DNA of 43,132 nucleotides from a virus. Under the pieces are notes generated by a model, which ran no database searches, had not been told where the DNA came from, and worked only from the letters and a program-made list of their open reading frames with translations. The stretch covers positions 1 through 43,132 of IMG/VR virus record IMGVR_UViG_3300035212_003103; one strand, 5' to 3'. Below, piece after piece: positions 36,767 through 43,132 of the stretch; position 1 is the first letter of the stretch; every line of letters starts with the position of its first letter. A program made the translations under genes and the position numbers.

Positions 36767-37855
36767 TTAAAGATATGTTGGAACATAGTTTGATCTTGCT
36801 ACCCAAATAATGTTATGTTTAGCTCTGCTTGCTGCTGTATAGCACCATTTTTTGTGATCCCACTCATTACATTTTTCTTCATATACAATTACAGAGTCAA
36901 ATTCATCTCCTTGAGACTTATGTGCCGTTATTGCATAAGCATAGTCAAAAGGATTTTCTTCTTGATAAAATTTAAAATCACTTTTTTCTTTTCCCCATTG
37001 ATTTGGATCATAAAGAATATTTTTGAAATGTATTCCTTGTGAGACAAAATTGAATCTTTCTGCATTTTTATTGAGTTTGGTTACAACTCCTTGCATTCCA
37101 TTGAATAGTCCTTCTTTTTTTTTGTTTCGCAAGCATATAATCTTTTCATCTATCGCAACATAAGTGTAATTTATTTTTTTAAATTCTCTTACTTTTTCAT
37201 TTATGAAAATTCTAGTTTTATTAAAAGCACATATGATTTGGTCAACTTGGGCCAAATGCTTTTCTTTAATTGCAGATTCTTTTACAATTTGAACTTTATT
37301 ACTGCCTTTGAACGAAGTGCTTGGTAGTCCACTTCTTAAATGTTCCGCAAAATGAGCAATTTCACCAGCATTTCTGTGAACAGTTTCAAGCTTAAAATGT
37401 GGCTCTAGCATTAAGTTAAATTTTCCACCAATTGGTTCAAGCTGGCCATGATCACCAACATAGAGTATTGGAAGATTGTAGGTAAGTAAATCTTTATGTA
37501 TTTCTTCACTAACCATAGATGCTTCGTCTATGATAAATCCTTCACAATCGTCTAATTCAAAATTTGATTTTAAAACCCATTCAATAGTATCATCATTTGA
37601 ATTTTTAATTGGTTTATAAATCGTGCTGTGTATAGTGGAGGCTGATATGCCCTTATTTCTAAGAACATTAGTAGCCTTTCCAGTATAGGCACAGACTAAA
37701 AATTTTCTCTTTTTAGCTTTTAAAGCTTCTTGGATTGTGGCGACACATGTTGTTTTGCCCGTTCCAGCATAGCCACCCATACTTATAAAAGGATTTACAT
37801 CTAATTCTTTTAAAATGCTTCTTATGATATTTTTTTGCTCATCAGTTAATTGCAT
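36767..37855 (-). CDS. RecD/Dda-like superfamily 1B helicase
   Basis: 362 residues. Walker A GYAGTGKT (28-35), DEAS (110-113), GDHGQLEPI, TVHRN, AYAITAHKSQGDEFD and YTAASRAKH are in the order expected for Dda and RecD2 helicases. T4 Dda is of similar size and clears proteins and helps origin firing. It follows the DUF350 gene by 9 bp in a minus-strand operon and is separated from the exonuclease by 110 AT-rich bases. Confidence 0.9.
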   Translation of the reverse strand: MQLTDEQKNIIRSILKELDVNPFISMGGYAGTGKTTCVATIQEALKAKKRKFLVCAYTGKATNVLRNKGISASTIHSTIYKPIKNSNDDTIEWVLKSNFELDDCEGFIIDEASMVSEEIHKDLLTYNLPILYVGDHGQLEPIGGKFNLMLEPHFKLETVHRNAGEIAHFAEHLRSGLPSTSFKGSNKVQIVKESAIKEKHLAQVDQIICAFNKTRIFINEKVREFKKINYTYVAIDEKIICLRNKKKEGLFNGMQGVVTKLNKNAERFNFVSQGIHFKNILYDPNQWGKEKSDFKFYQEENPFDYAYAITAHKSQGDEFDSVIVYEEKCNEWDHKKWCYTAASRAKHNIIWVARSNYVPTYL

Positions 37856-37864
37856 TTTGGCTTT

Positions 37865-38077
37865 CTAATGAACGACAGACGATATTATCAAGGCTATGGA
37901 TATCAACAATGATGCAACTACAATGGCCACAGAAATATTTCCTTTGTTTAATTCTTCTGAAATATCGACTTTTTTAAGAAAAAAATCAAAAGAGAAATAA
38001 GAAACAAACAATAGAACCATTCCAATAAATCCAAACATTAAAGATCCTAAAGCACCAATTAAAAAGTTTTCAGGCAT
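37865..38077 (-). CDS. DUF350 membrane protein
   Basis: 70 residues from ATG 38077 (AAAGGAG 5 nt upstream). Two membrane spans (about 4-25 and 46-67), with FDFFLKKVDISEELNKGNIS between them, fit DUF350, in which a conserved (D/E)LNKGN-type loop precedes the second span. DUF350 genes often neighbour ATP-grasp or amidoligase-type ligases in bacteria; an amidoligase exists at 25019-26032, but not adjacent. Confidence 0.75.
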   Translation of the reverse strand: MPENFLIGALGSLMFGFIGMVLLFVSYFSFDFFLKKVDISEELNKGNISVAIVVASLLISIALIISSVVH

Positions 38078-38090
38078 GTCGTCTCCTTTT

Positions 38091-38441
38091 TTATGCGTAC
38101 AGCATTTTGGGTTCATCTGCAAAATCAATTATTTCAAAACCTAGTTTATATTCATTATGGGAATTAAGCAATCGAGGATAGGTCATAATTTCAATTTTCC
38201 AGTTTTTATTTTTAATATATTCAATATCGTCATCAGAAAGTGATATTGCTCCTTTTATCCATTCCTTTGGGAAATTTCTTTTTGCAAATTGTTTTGCAAT
38301 TTTTGCATCTTCGAAACAAATAACAGTGATGTTATCATTTTTATCTTTGTAAACTGTAATGGGTATCCATTTTTGTTGTTGGCATTCATTTTTCAGATCA
38401 TCACATTTGATCACACCGTCTGTATAAATGATTGCAATCAT
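38091..38441 (-). CDS. Unknown phage protein
   Basis: 116 residues. Short beta strands at the N-terminus (AIIYTDGVIKC; WIPITVYKDKN) and a helix-rich FEDAKIAKQFAKRNFPKEWI. No known motif. Its ATG overlaps the stop of the Cys-rich upstream gene by 4 bp. Function unknown. Confidence 0.65.
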   Translation of the reverse strand: MIAIIYTDGVIKCDDLKNECQQQKWIPITVYKDKNDNITVICFEDAKIAKQFAKRNFPKEWIKGAISLSDDDIEYIKNKNWKIEIMTYPRLLNSHNEYKLGFEIIDFADEPKMLYA

Positions 38442-38713
38442 TGGCCACTTTTTCCAATTATTTCATTTGTAGCGTGGAATTCACAACCTTGATGTTCATT
38501 TGTTAAAAGGCCACAACGATGACTTTTTTCATTTGTACAAACACCCCAATCATTGCCAATTTCTCCACTCAACTTTAAAAAATGACTACATTCTTGAGAG
38601 CAATCTCCAAATTGATTTTTTTCTTTATTTCCAAAAGGAGAAAAGTCTTCGTCTTTTTTATTCACAATTTTAAGCAAATGGCAATGTATGTAATTAAAAT
38701 CAGTTTTTGTCAT
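38438..38713 (-). CDS. Small Cys-rich metal-binding-like protein
   Basis: 91 residues. DCSQECSHFLKLSGEIGNDWGVC, then RCGLLTNEHQGCEFH, give a Cys/His pattern resembling bacterial DUF3027-type zinc domains (listed by partial motif only). It starts a minus-strand operon that continues to the Dda-like helicase gene. Upstream AAGGAC is a weak Shine-Dalgarno. Function unknown. Confidence 0.65.
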   Translation of the reverse strand: MTKTDFNYIHCHLLKIVNKKDEDFSPFGNKEKNQFGDCSQECSHFLKLSGEIGNDWGVCTNEKSHRCGLLTNEHQGCEFHATNEIIGKSGQ

Positions 38714-38771
38714 TTGAAGTCCTTAAAATAAAAATTGATTATATTTTAAAAATACAATTTACGCAAACAAA

Positions 38772-38803
38772 AAAACGCCCAACATGTTTTTGTTAGGCGT
38801 TTT
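38772..38803 (-). terminator. Intrinsic terminator for the CxxCH gene
   Basis: ACGCCcAACA and TGTTaGGCGT (38775-38784/38791-38800) pair with one mismatch and flanking A/T pairs. On the minus strand a run of T follows the stem. It lies just after the CxxCH gene stop (38815). Confidence 0.85.
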
Positions 38804-38814
38804 AAATTTAATCA

Positions 38815-39858
38815 TTAATCTAAAAATTTTACAATTTTATTTTTCAAAAAATCTTCTCGTATTTTTTCGCCTTGATAAAAGCCACCATATGATATGGAGC
38901 TTGGTTCGAATGGATGAAATGAAAATATTCCATCACTTCCTCTTACTCTTCCGTACCAATCACGGGCAAAGTCAAAATCATTGGCATGTTTCAATATCGA
39001 TTCATGGCATCGAATGCATGATTTGCTGTTTATCGCAATGGTTGCTGCACGATAATTCTTTGGAATAATATGGAATTCACTATCAGTTGTTGGAGCGTGG
39101 GAATCATTGTGCCACTCTTGTCCTAAAACATTGACAAATTTTTCTCGTAAAGCCTTTTTGACTAGGGCTTCTGGTATTGAATCCAAAGAAGTTGCCATAA
39201 CATCACCTTGGAATATTTGATGTGATTGCACGATTCTTTGATCGTGATAATAAACTTGAATGCCATCAGCCCTACAGAAATTCGCAAATTCTTTAAGTGT
39301 TGAGAATGGACGATAAACGCTAATTCTCCAATCACTATTTTCTTTAGTTCTTAGACGAACTTCAAATGTATAATACTTTTCTTTATAGTACATTTGTAGA
39401 ACTTCTCCAACAATTGTATTAGTTGGAAACGACCAAATATAAGAAGGTCTCCTATCACCAGACAAATATTTTCTAGTTATTTCAATTTGTCGATCTGGTG
39501 GAAGCAAAATGAATTTAAATGAAGTGAAATTAGATTCTGAGACATTTTCTGTTCCAGCAGGTTTTCCCCATGGAAATTCAACATTTGGATTTCCGAATTT
39601 TTCTTGGGGTTTTGCTGCGGAAATATTGTATGTTGGGGAATGAATTCCTGACAATTGACTGGTCCAATCTTGATATGCAGATGGAATTTCTTTGTCGGTG
39701 TATATCAATAACTTTGAATTATTTTTTATCTTATTCAAAATAAGATCTTTGCTATCAGGAATATGAGAGGCAAGAATATCATGTTTTTCTTGAGACAATA
39801 ATTTATATGAATCTTGTTGTGAAAATGCCAAAATACATCCTGCAATTAACGAAAACAT
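38815..39858 (-). CDS. Exported CxxCH (cytochrome c-like) protein
   Basis: 347 residues from ATG 39858, preferred because AAAGGA lies 7 nt upstream; a TTG at 39891 would add 11 residues with two basic residues and make a better signal peptide, so the start is open. The hydrophobic N-terminus (MFSLIAGCILAF) is an export signal. One heme-c motif CIRCH lies at 281-285. The rest is long, polar and globular, with no other recognised domain. Covalent heme attachment by the host cytochrome maturation system is expected if it is periplasmic. A phage gene of this type is unusual. Confidence 0.72.
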   Translation of the reverse strand: MFSLIAGCILAFSQQDSYKLLSQEKHDILASHIPDSKDLILNKIKNNSKLLIYTDKEIPSAYQDWTSQLSGIHSPTYNISAAKPQEKFGNPNVEFPWGKPAGTENVSESNFTSFKFILLPPDRQIEITRKYLSGDRRPSYIWSFPTNTIVGEVLQMYYKEKYYTFEVRLRTKENSDWRISVYRPFSTLKEFANFCRADGIQVYYHDQRIVQSHQIFQGDVMATSLDSIPEALVKKALREKFVNVLGQEWHNDSHAPTTDSEFHIIPKNYRAATIAINSKSCIRCHESILKHANDFDFARDWYGRVRGSDGIFSFHPFEPSSISYGGFYQGEKIREDFLKNKIVKFLD

Positions 39859-39864
39859 AAGAAT

Positions 39865-39926
39865 ATCCTTTATGCGAGAAAATATCGCCAAATGCGATAA
39901 TACAGTAGCAATATAGCATAAAGGAT
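39865..39926 (-). promoter_or_regulatory. Nested inverted repeats overlapping the ribosome binding site
   Basis: ATCCTTTATGC (39865-39875) and GCATAAAGGAT (39916-39926) are perfect 11-bp arms, enclosing TATCGC/GCGATA (39883-39888/39894-39899). On the mRNA the arm holds the AAAGGA Shine-Dalgarno of the CxxCH gene, so the stem would hide the ribosome binding site. A DNA operator is an alternative, especially as a TATAAT lies at the outer arm edge. Confidence 0.55.
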
Positions 39927-39977
39927 TATACTAAACAATATGTGAATTATAATTTAAAAGTTAACAAATTGGTCAAT

Positions 39978-40232
39978 TTAGGCGTTTAGGGAAATCCACT
40001 CTTTGAAAGTTAATTTTGCAAAAATGCTAAGTTGTCTTTCTGGATCTTGTAATATTTTTTTAACTTCTTTTTCTCCATCGGCACTTGTGATTCTCTTCCA
40101 TGCCTTTTCTCTGGTATTGCGTGAAAACTTCTTGAATGATTTTTCTAAGCCAGAAGCGATATCGATAATTGCTTTTTGTAAGTTAGTGTCAACTTTACTT
40201 GATGATTTCTTAGTTTCTTTAGGCTTTGCCAT
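39978..40232 (-). CDS. Unknown small basic protein
   Basis: 84 residues. Basic N-terminus (MAKPKETKKSSSKVD), helical middle and C-terminal KLTFKEWISLNA, similar to NFKEW starts of other genes in the window. It overlaps the upstream gene by 14 bp. Not recognised. Confidence 0.6.
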   Translation of the reverse strand: MAKPKETKKSSSKVDTNLQKAIIDIASGLEKSFKKFSRNTREKAWKRITSADGEKEVKKILQDPERQLSIFAKLTFKEWISLNA

Positions 40233-40887
40233 ATCTTTCCTTTGCTTTTGGGCCTCGTTCTTTTGTTTTTATATATAAAGCGAAAGAACGATTTCCGATT
40301 TTTAAATCTTCTTCTGGTGTTATTTCTTTGTAAATTAAAGAAAGCTTGGAGTTTTTACCTTCGTAGGAAATCATATCTTTTAATTTTGGAAGAACTGAAT
40401 TTATAAATGTGGAACTACCAGTTAATCTTACTCCGTCTTTGTTATATGTAGATCCTTTATATTTATATGGTATTGGATTGGCCAAAATTGGACTTTCTTT
40501 ATTATCGACTTCTTTTGATAGATTTTTCCAATAGTTCAATACTTCTTTTTTTTTACCACTCCACATTTTTGGTTTTTCTTCTGTAGGAATTTCTTCTTGG
40601 CCTTGTTTTATTTCTTCTGGGGATGTTACTTGCTGCGGTTGCGGTTGCGGTTGCTGCTGTTGTTCTTGTTCTTGAAAATCTCTTAATTTGCAATAATTTA
40701 AAAACGATTCATTTGGAATGCCTGATTTTTTGTATTTTGTTTTTTTGATGGATCTCTCGCCATTTCTTGCTTTTTTAATTTGCTTTGATGAAAGCTGATC
40801 GCTACAAGCACCGACAATTTGATAGTTATCGGTGTCTTTGCAAGGGCCAATATATGGAGCAAATCCAAATGATTCGTTTTTTATCAT
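40219..40887 (-). CDS. Unknown protein with Gln/Pro-rich linker
   Basis: 222 residues. N-terminal half is basic and Ser-rich (GERSIKKTKYKKSG), a Gln/Pro linker (about 72-87) follows, and a C-terminal domain (about 100-215) contains MISYEGKNSKLSLIYKEI and a basic end. The linker suggests two independent domains. No family recognised; no clear Shine-Dalgarno. Confidence 0.65.
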   Translation of the reverse strand: MIKNESFGFAPYIGPCKDTDNYQIVGACSDQLSSKQIKKARNGERSIKKTKYKKSGIPNESFLNYCKLRDFQEQEQQQQPQPQPQQVTSPEEIKQGQEEIPTEEKPKMWSGKKKEVLNYWKNLSKEVDNKESPILANPIPYKYKGSTYNKDGVRLTGSSTFINSVLPKLKDMISYEGKNSKLSLIYKEITPEEDLKIGNRSFALYIKTKERGPKAKERYGKA

Positions 40888-40962
40888 AAGTTATTTAGTT
40901 GTTTACATTTTCAAAAAATTCTGTTAATTTTTAATTACACTAATTTTTTGATAAGGAAATTT

Positions 40963-41214
40963 ATGTTAACAAATTTAAACTTAAATAATTATGAAAATTA
41001 TTCAGATGAGGATTTGCAAATATTTGCCAATGTTGTAAACGCTTTTCTTTATGCCGAAAAACTTAAAAGAAAAGGCATCATAGAAGGTGGTCCTAAAATC
41101 GATAGAAAGTCTTTTTCTCATTTGTTAGAATTTTGTGACGAAAGAGGCATAAAACCAATAAAAGAAGAAAGTAAATTGATGCAATATTTAGAGGTTATAA
41201 ATAGTAAGCTTTAA
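40963..41214 (+). CDS. Unknown small helical protein
   Basis: 83 residues from ATG 40963 (AAGGAAATTT upstream). A helical N-terminal half (NLNNYENYSDEDLQIFANVV) and a basic HLLEFCDERGIKPIK. Not recognised. It precedes the Pro/Gly-rich gene by 14 bp. Confidence 0.65.
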   Translation: MLTNLNLNNYENYSDEDLQIFANVVNAFLYAEKLKRKGIIEGGPKIDRKSFSHLLEFCDERGIKPIKEESKLMQYLEVINSKL

Positions 41215-41228
41215 TCATACATATTAGC

Positions 41229-41516
41229 ATGAGAACATTTGTTAATTATGTTAAATTCAAATTAAATGAAGATGCACCAGCACCTCCACCTGCTGGTGGG
41301 CCTCCTGCTGGCGGATCTCCTCCAATGGGTGGGCCTCCTCCAATGGGCGGACCTCCAATGGGTGGGCCTCCTCCAATGGGCGGACCTCCAATGGGTGGGC
41401 CTCCGATGGGTGGTGGTGCTGGAGGAACACAAACTCCACCAGCAACTAAAATTAAATCTAGTAATGTCTGGGACGCACTTAAAAAATTATTTAATCCTAA
41501 AGAAAGCAAAAAATAA
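41229..41516 (+). CDS. Pro/Gly-rich protein with a T4 capsid-targeting-like start
   Basis: 95 residues. MRTFVNYVKFKLNED resembles the T4 internal-protein targeting peptide (MKTYQEFIAEA). A GGPPMGGPP repeat covers about 25-67. C-terminal NVWDALKKLFNPKESKK is amphipathic. The repeat is low complexity and no catalytic function is expected. Capsid packaging is an inference. Confidence 0.6.
   Translation: MRTFVNYVKFKLNEDAPAPPPAGGPPAGGSPPMGGPPPMGGPPMGGPPPMGGPPMGGPPMGGGAGGTQTPPATKIKSSNVWDALKKLFNPKESKK
41290..41415 (+). repeat. Pro/Gly coding repeats
   Basis: Repeated units such as CCTCCAATGGGTGGG (variants of CCTCCAATGGGCGGA) encode PPMGG/PPPMGG. Slippage-prone, in-frame. Confidence 0.85.
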
Positions 41517-41578
41517 TACAGTCATAAGGCTTGATAATTCTTCAAATATAGTTTAATTTATATTTTTTGGAGGAGATC

Positions 41579-42637
41579 ATGTCAACAGTTCTTATATTTA
41601 CAGACATTCATATCAATCCGCACAAAAGATCACAAGAAAGACTTAAGGATTGTTTGCAAGTTTTAGACTGGGTTTTCGAAACAGCAAAAAATGAAAAAAT
41701 AAAAACAATATTATTTGGTGGCGATCTTTTTCATGATCGTCAAAAAATAGATGTATACACATATCAGAAAACTTTTGAGATATTGATGAAATGGTTGCCA
41801 ACCAATCAATTTCATTTGTATCTTGTTTTGGGAAATCATGATTTGTGGTTTAACGAACAGACATCTATCAGTAGTGTAATGCCATTTTCTTCTTTGCCAA
41901 ATATTACGATCATAGATCAACCAACCAGAATGAAAATAGAAAATTCATATTGGGATTTGATTCCATTTACTCATGATCCAATTAAAGCGATTGAAAGTCT
42001 TAAAAAAGAAGATGGAAGTTTCCAATACGCTCTTGGTCATTTGGCTGTTGATGGTGCTATTTTGCATGGAAGTTCAGTGGCAGATGTTGCGATAGAGCAT
42101 GATGGAGAGATGGTGAAAATAGGAGCAAATATATTTTCTAATTACCAAAAGGTTTTCTTGGGGCATTATCACTGTCAGCAAATCTTAGAACCAAACATTG
42201 AATATATTGGATCTCCGTTACAATTATCATTTGGAGAAGCATTTCAAGATAAACACATCATTGCGTTTGATTGTGATAACGCTAAAATAAAATATATAAC
42301 AAATAACTTTTCTCCAAAACATCTTGTTTTAAGAGCAGATGAAATTGATAAATATGATTTGTCTAAAAATTTTGTTAGAGTTATTGTAGAAAGCTTATCT
42401 GGTGCCGATCTAATTGATATGAGGAAAGAAATATCTAAGGATAAAGATTTGGGATCTTTGGAAATTAGACAGCAAAAAAGAAACATAGAAAAACAATTGA
42501 TCGATGATGCTAAGTCTATTTTGTTCAAAGAAGAAGAAATGATTGAGCAATATGTTGATTTAGTTGGTACTAATGGTTTGGATAAGGAAAAGCTTGTGAA
42601 AATTGGGAAATTAATTTGCGAACAGGAGATCAAATGA
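41579..42637 (+). CDS. gp47: SbcD/Mre11-like nuclease (gp47-like)
   Basis: 352 residues from ATG 41579, with GGAGGAG 4 nt upstream. Metallophosphoesterase motifs: FTDIHINPH (7-15; Asp9, His11), GGDLFHD (47-53), LGNHDLWF (84-91), then a distal LGHYHCQQ. In T4, gp47 pairs with the ATPase gp46 to process DNA ends for recombination. The expected gp46 does not follow directly; instead a glycosyltransferase-like gene overlaps its stop. gp46 may lie outside the window. Confidence 0.9.
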   Translation: MSTVLIFTDIHINPHKRSQERLKDCLQVLDWVFETAKNEKIKTILFGGDLFHDRQKIDVYTYQKTFEILMKWLPTNQFHLYLVLGNHDLWFNEQTSISSVMPFSSLPNITIIDQPTRMKIENSYWDLIPFTHDPIKAIESLKKEDGSFQYALGHLAVDGAILHGSSVADVAIEHDGEMVKIGANIFSNYQKVFLGHYHCQQILEPNIEYIGSPLQLSFGEAFQDKHIIAFDCDNAKIKYITNNFSPKHLVLRADEIDKYDLSKNFVRVIVESLSGADLIDMRKEISKDKDLGSLEIRQQKRNIEKQLIDDAKSILFKEEEMIEQYVDLVGTNGLDKEKLVKIGKLICEQEIK

Positions 42638-43132
42638 AGCAATATCTTGTTACTGCGTGTGATGAAACTTATTTCGATATGTTTGGAGTACCTTGGATTT
42701 CGTCTATGCTTGAAATAAGTAATTTCAAAGGAACGGTAATTCTTATTGCTTTCGGATTTAAAAATAAAGTAATTATTGATAAATTAGAAAATAATAACAT
42801 AAACATAATTCATACACAAAATATCTTAAAGAAAAGATCTTTCGTATATGAAAAAATTTCTGAAATACAAAATCAAAATTTAGGGCAATATGCGTATTTT
42901 GATTTTGATGGATATTTTAATTGCGACATAAATCCAATTTTTGAATTAATGGAAGATTCTATCTTTTTGAGGACAGAAAATAATAATGATGGATTTGTGT
43001 GTGGTGATAACAAAGCTTGGGATAAATTTGCTAAATTTCAAAGCTTAGAAAGATTTTGTGGATTTGATCCATCAATCGAATATTTCAGACTTGCTGAAAA
43101 CGACATTAAATTTATTCCCAACAAATGGAATT
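42634..43132 (+). CDS. Glycosyltransferase-like protein (partial)
   Basis: Starts ATG 42634 overlapping the gp47-like stop by 4 bp and runs off the right edge after 166 residues. The N-terminal YLVTACDETYFDMF and AYFDFDGYFNCD (DxD-type motif) fit GT-A glycosyltransferases. Acceptor unknown. Position inside a nuclease operon is unusual. Confidence 0.6.
   Translation, partial: MKQYLVTACDETYFDMFGVPWISSMLEISNFKGTVILIAFGFKNKVIIDKLENNNINIIHTQNILKKRSFVYEKISEIQNQNLGQYAYFDFDGYFNCDINPIFELMEDSIFLRTENNNDGFVCGDNKAWDKFAKFQSLERFCGFDPSIEYFRLAENDIKFIPNKWN

Overview
The window is strongly AT-rich, densely coding and on both strands. It reads as part of a large tailed bacteriophage genome with a T4-like core. 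The phage call rests on a UvsW-like helicase, a gp41/DnaB-type replicative helicase, a gp32-type ssDNA-binding protein, a UvsX-type recombinase (Walker A GPSSSSKS), a gp47/SbcD-type nuclease subunit, a gp1-type dNMP kinase, a Dda/RecD-like helicase and a sigma-70-family factor. TAA, TAG and TGA all end genes, so I see no sign of stop-codon recoding. The host cannot be read from the sequence.

Layout. 1-2.9 kb (minus strand): a giant collagen-like fibre gene running off the left edge, plus a small structural-looking protein. 3-8 kb: UvsW-like helicase, PD-(D/E)XK-like nuclease, HNH endonuclease, M14-type metallopeptidase, thioredoxin-fold protein. 8-11.4 kb: a compact operon of small protein, SAM methyltransferase and TET-associated-type glycosyltransferase, followed by a DUF3431 gene and an unknown gene on the minus strand. 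11.4-12.0 kb: a gene-free, highly structured stretch with its own promoter-like sequence, probably a large noncoding RNA. 12-17 kb: replication block (divergent family A DNA polymerase, conserved phage protein, DnaB helicase, UvsY-like candidate, GNAT, dCMP deaminase). 17-19.8 kb: UDP-galactopyranose mutase, a GT-A-like glycosyltransferase and a divergent methyltransferase-like gene. 19.8-24.5 kb: repeat-containing protein, coiled-coil protein, three tandem hairpins, gp32, UvsX and sigma factor. 24.5-30 kb: amidoligase, small unknown genes, HNH protein and Hel308/Ski2-like helicase. 30-35.3 kb: Cys-rich protein, dNMP kinase, cupin, zinc-finger/TnsA-like nuclease, seven-bladed RCC1 propeller protein and methyltransferase. 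35.3-43.1 kb: DEDDh exonuclease, Dda-like helicase, DUF350 membrane protein, exported CxxCH (cytochrome c-like) protein, several unknown genes, gp47-like nuclease and a glycosyltransferase cut by the right edge.

How it fits together. Polymerase, helicases, SSB, recombinase and gp47-like nuclease would support recombination-dependent replication. dCMP deaminase and dNMP kinase feed the nucleotide pool, and the TAGT-type glycosyltransferase suggests glycosylated hypermodified bases. UDP-Galp mutase with neighbouring glycosyltransferases suggests galactofuranose decoration of DNA, virion or host surface. Collagen-like and RCC1 proteins are probably virion surface parts. The most novel signals are noncoding: three tandem 39-nt hairpin units with fully co-varying stems just upstream of the gp32 gene, and the structured 0.5-kb RNA candidate upstream of the DNA polymerase gene.
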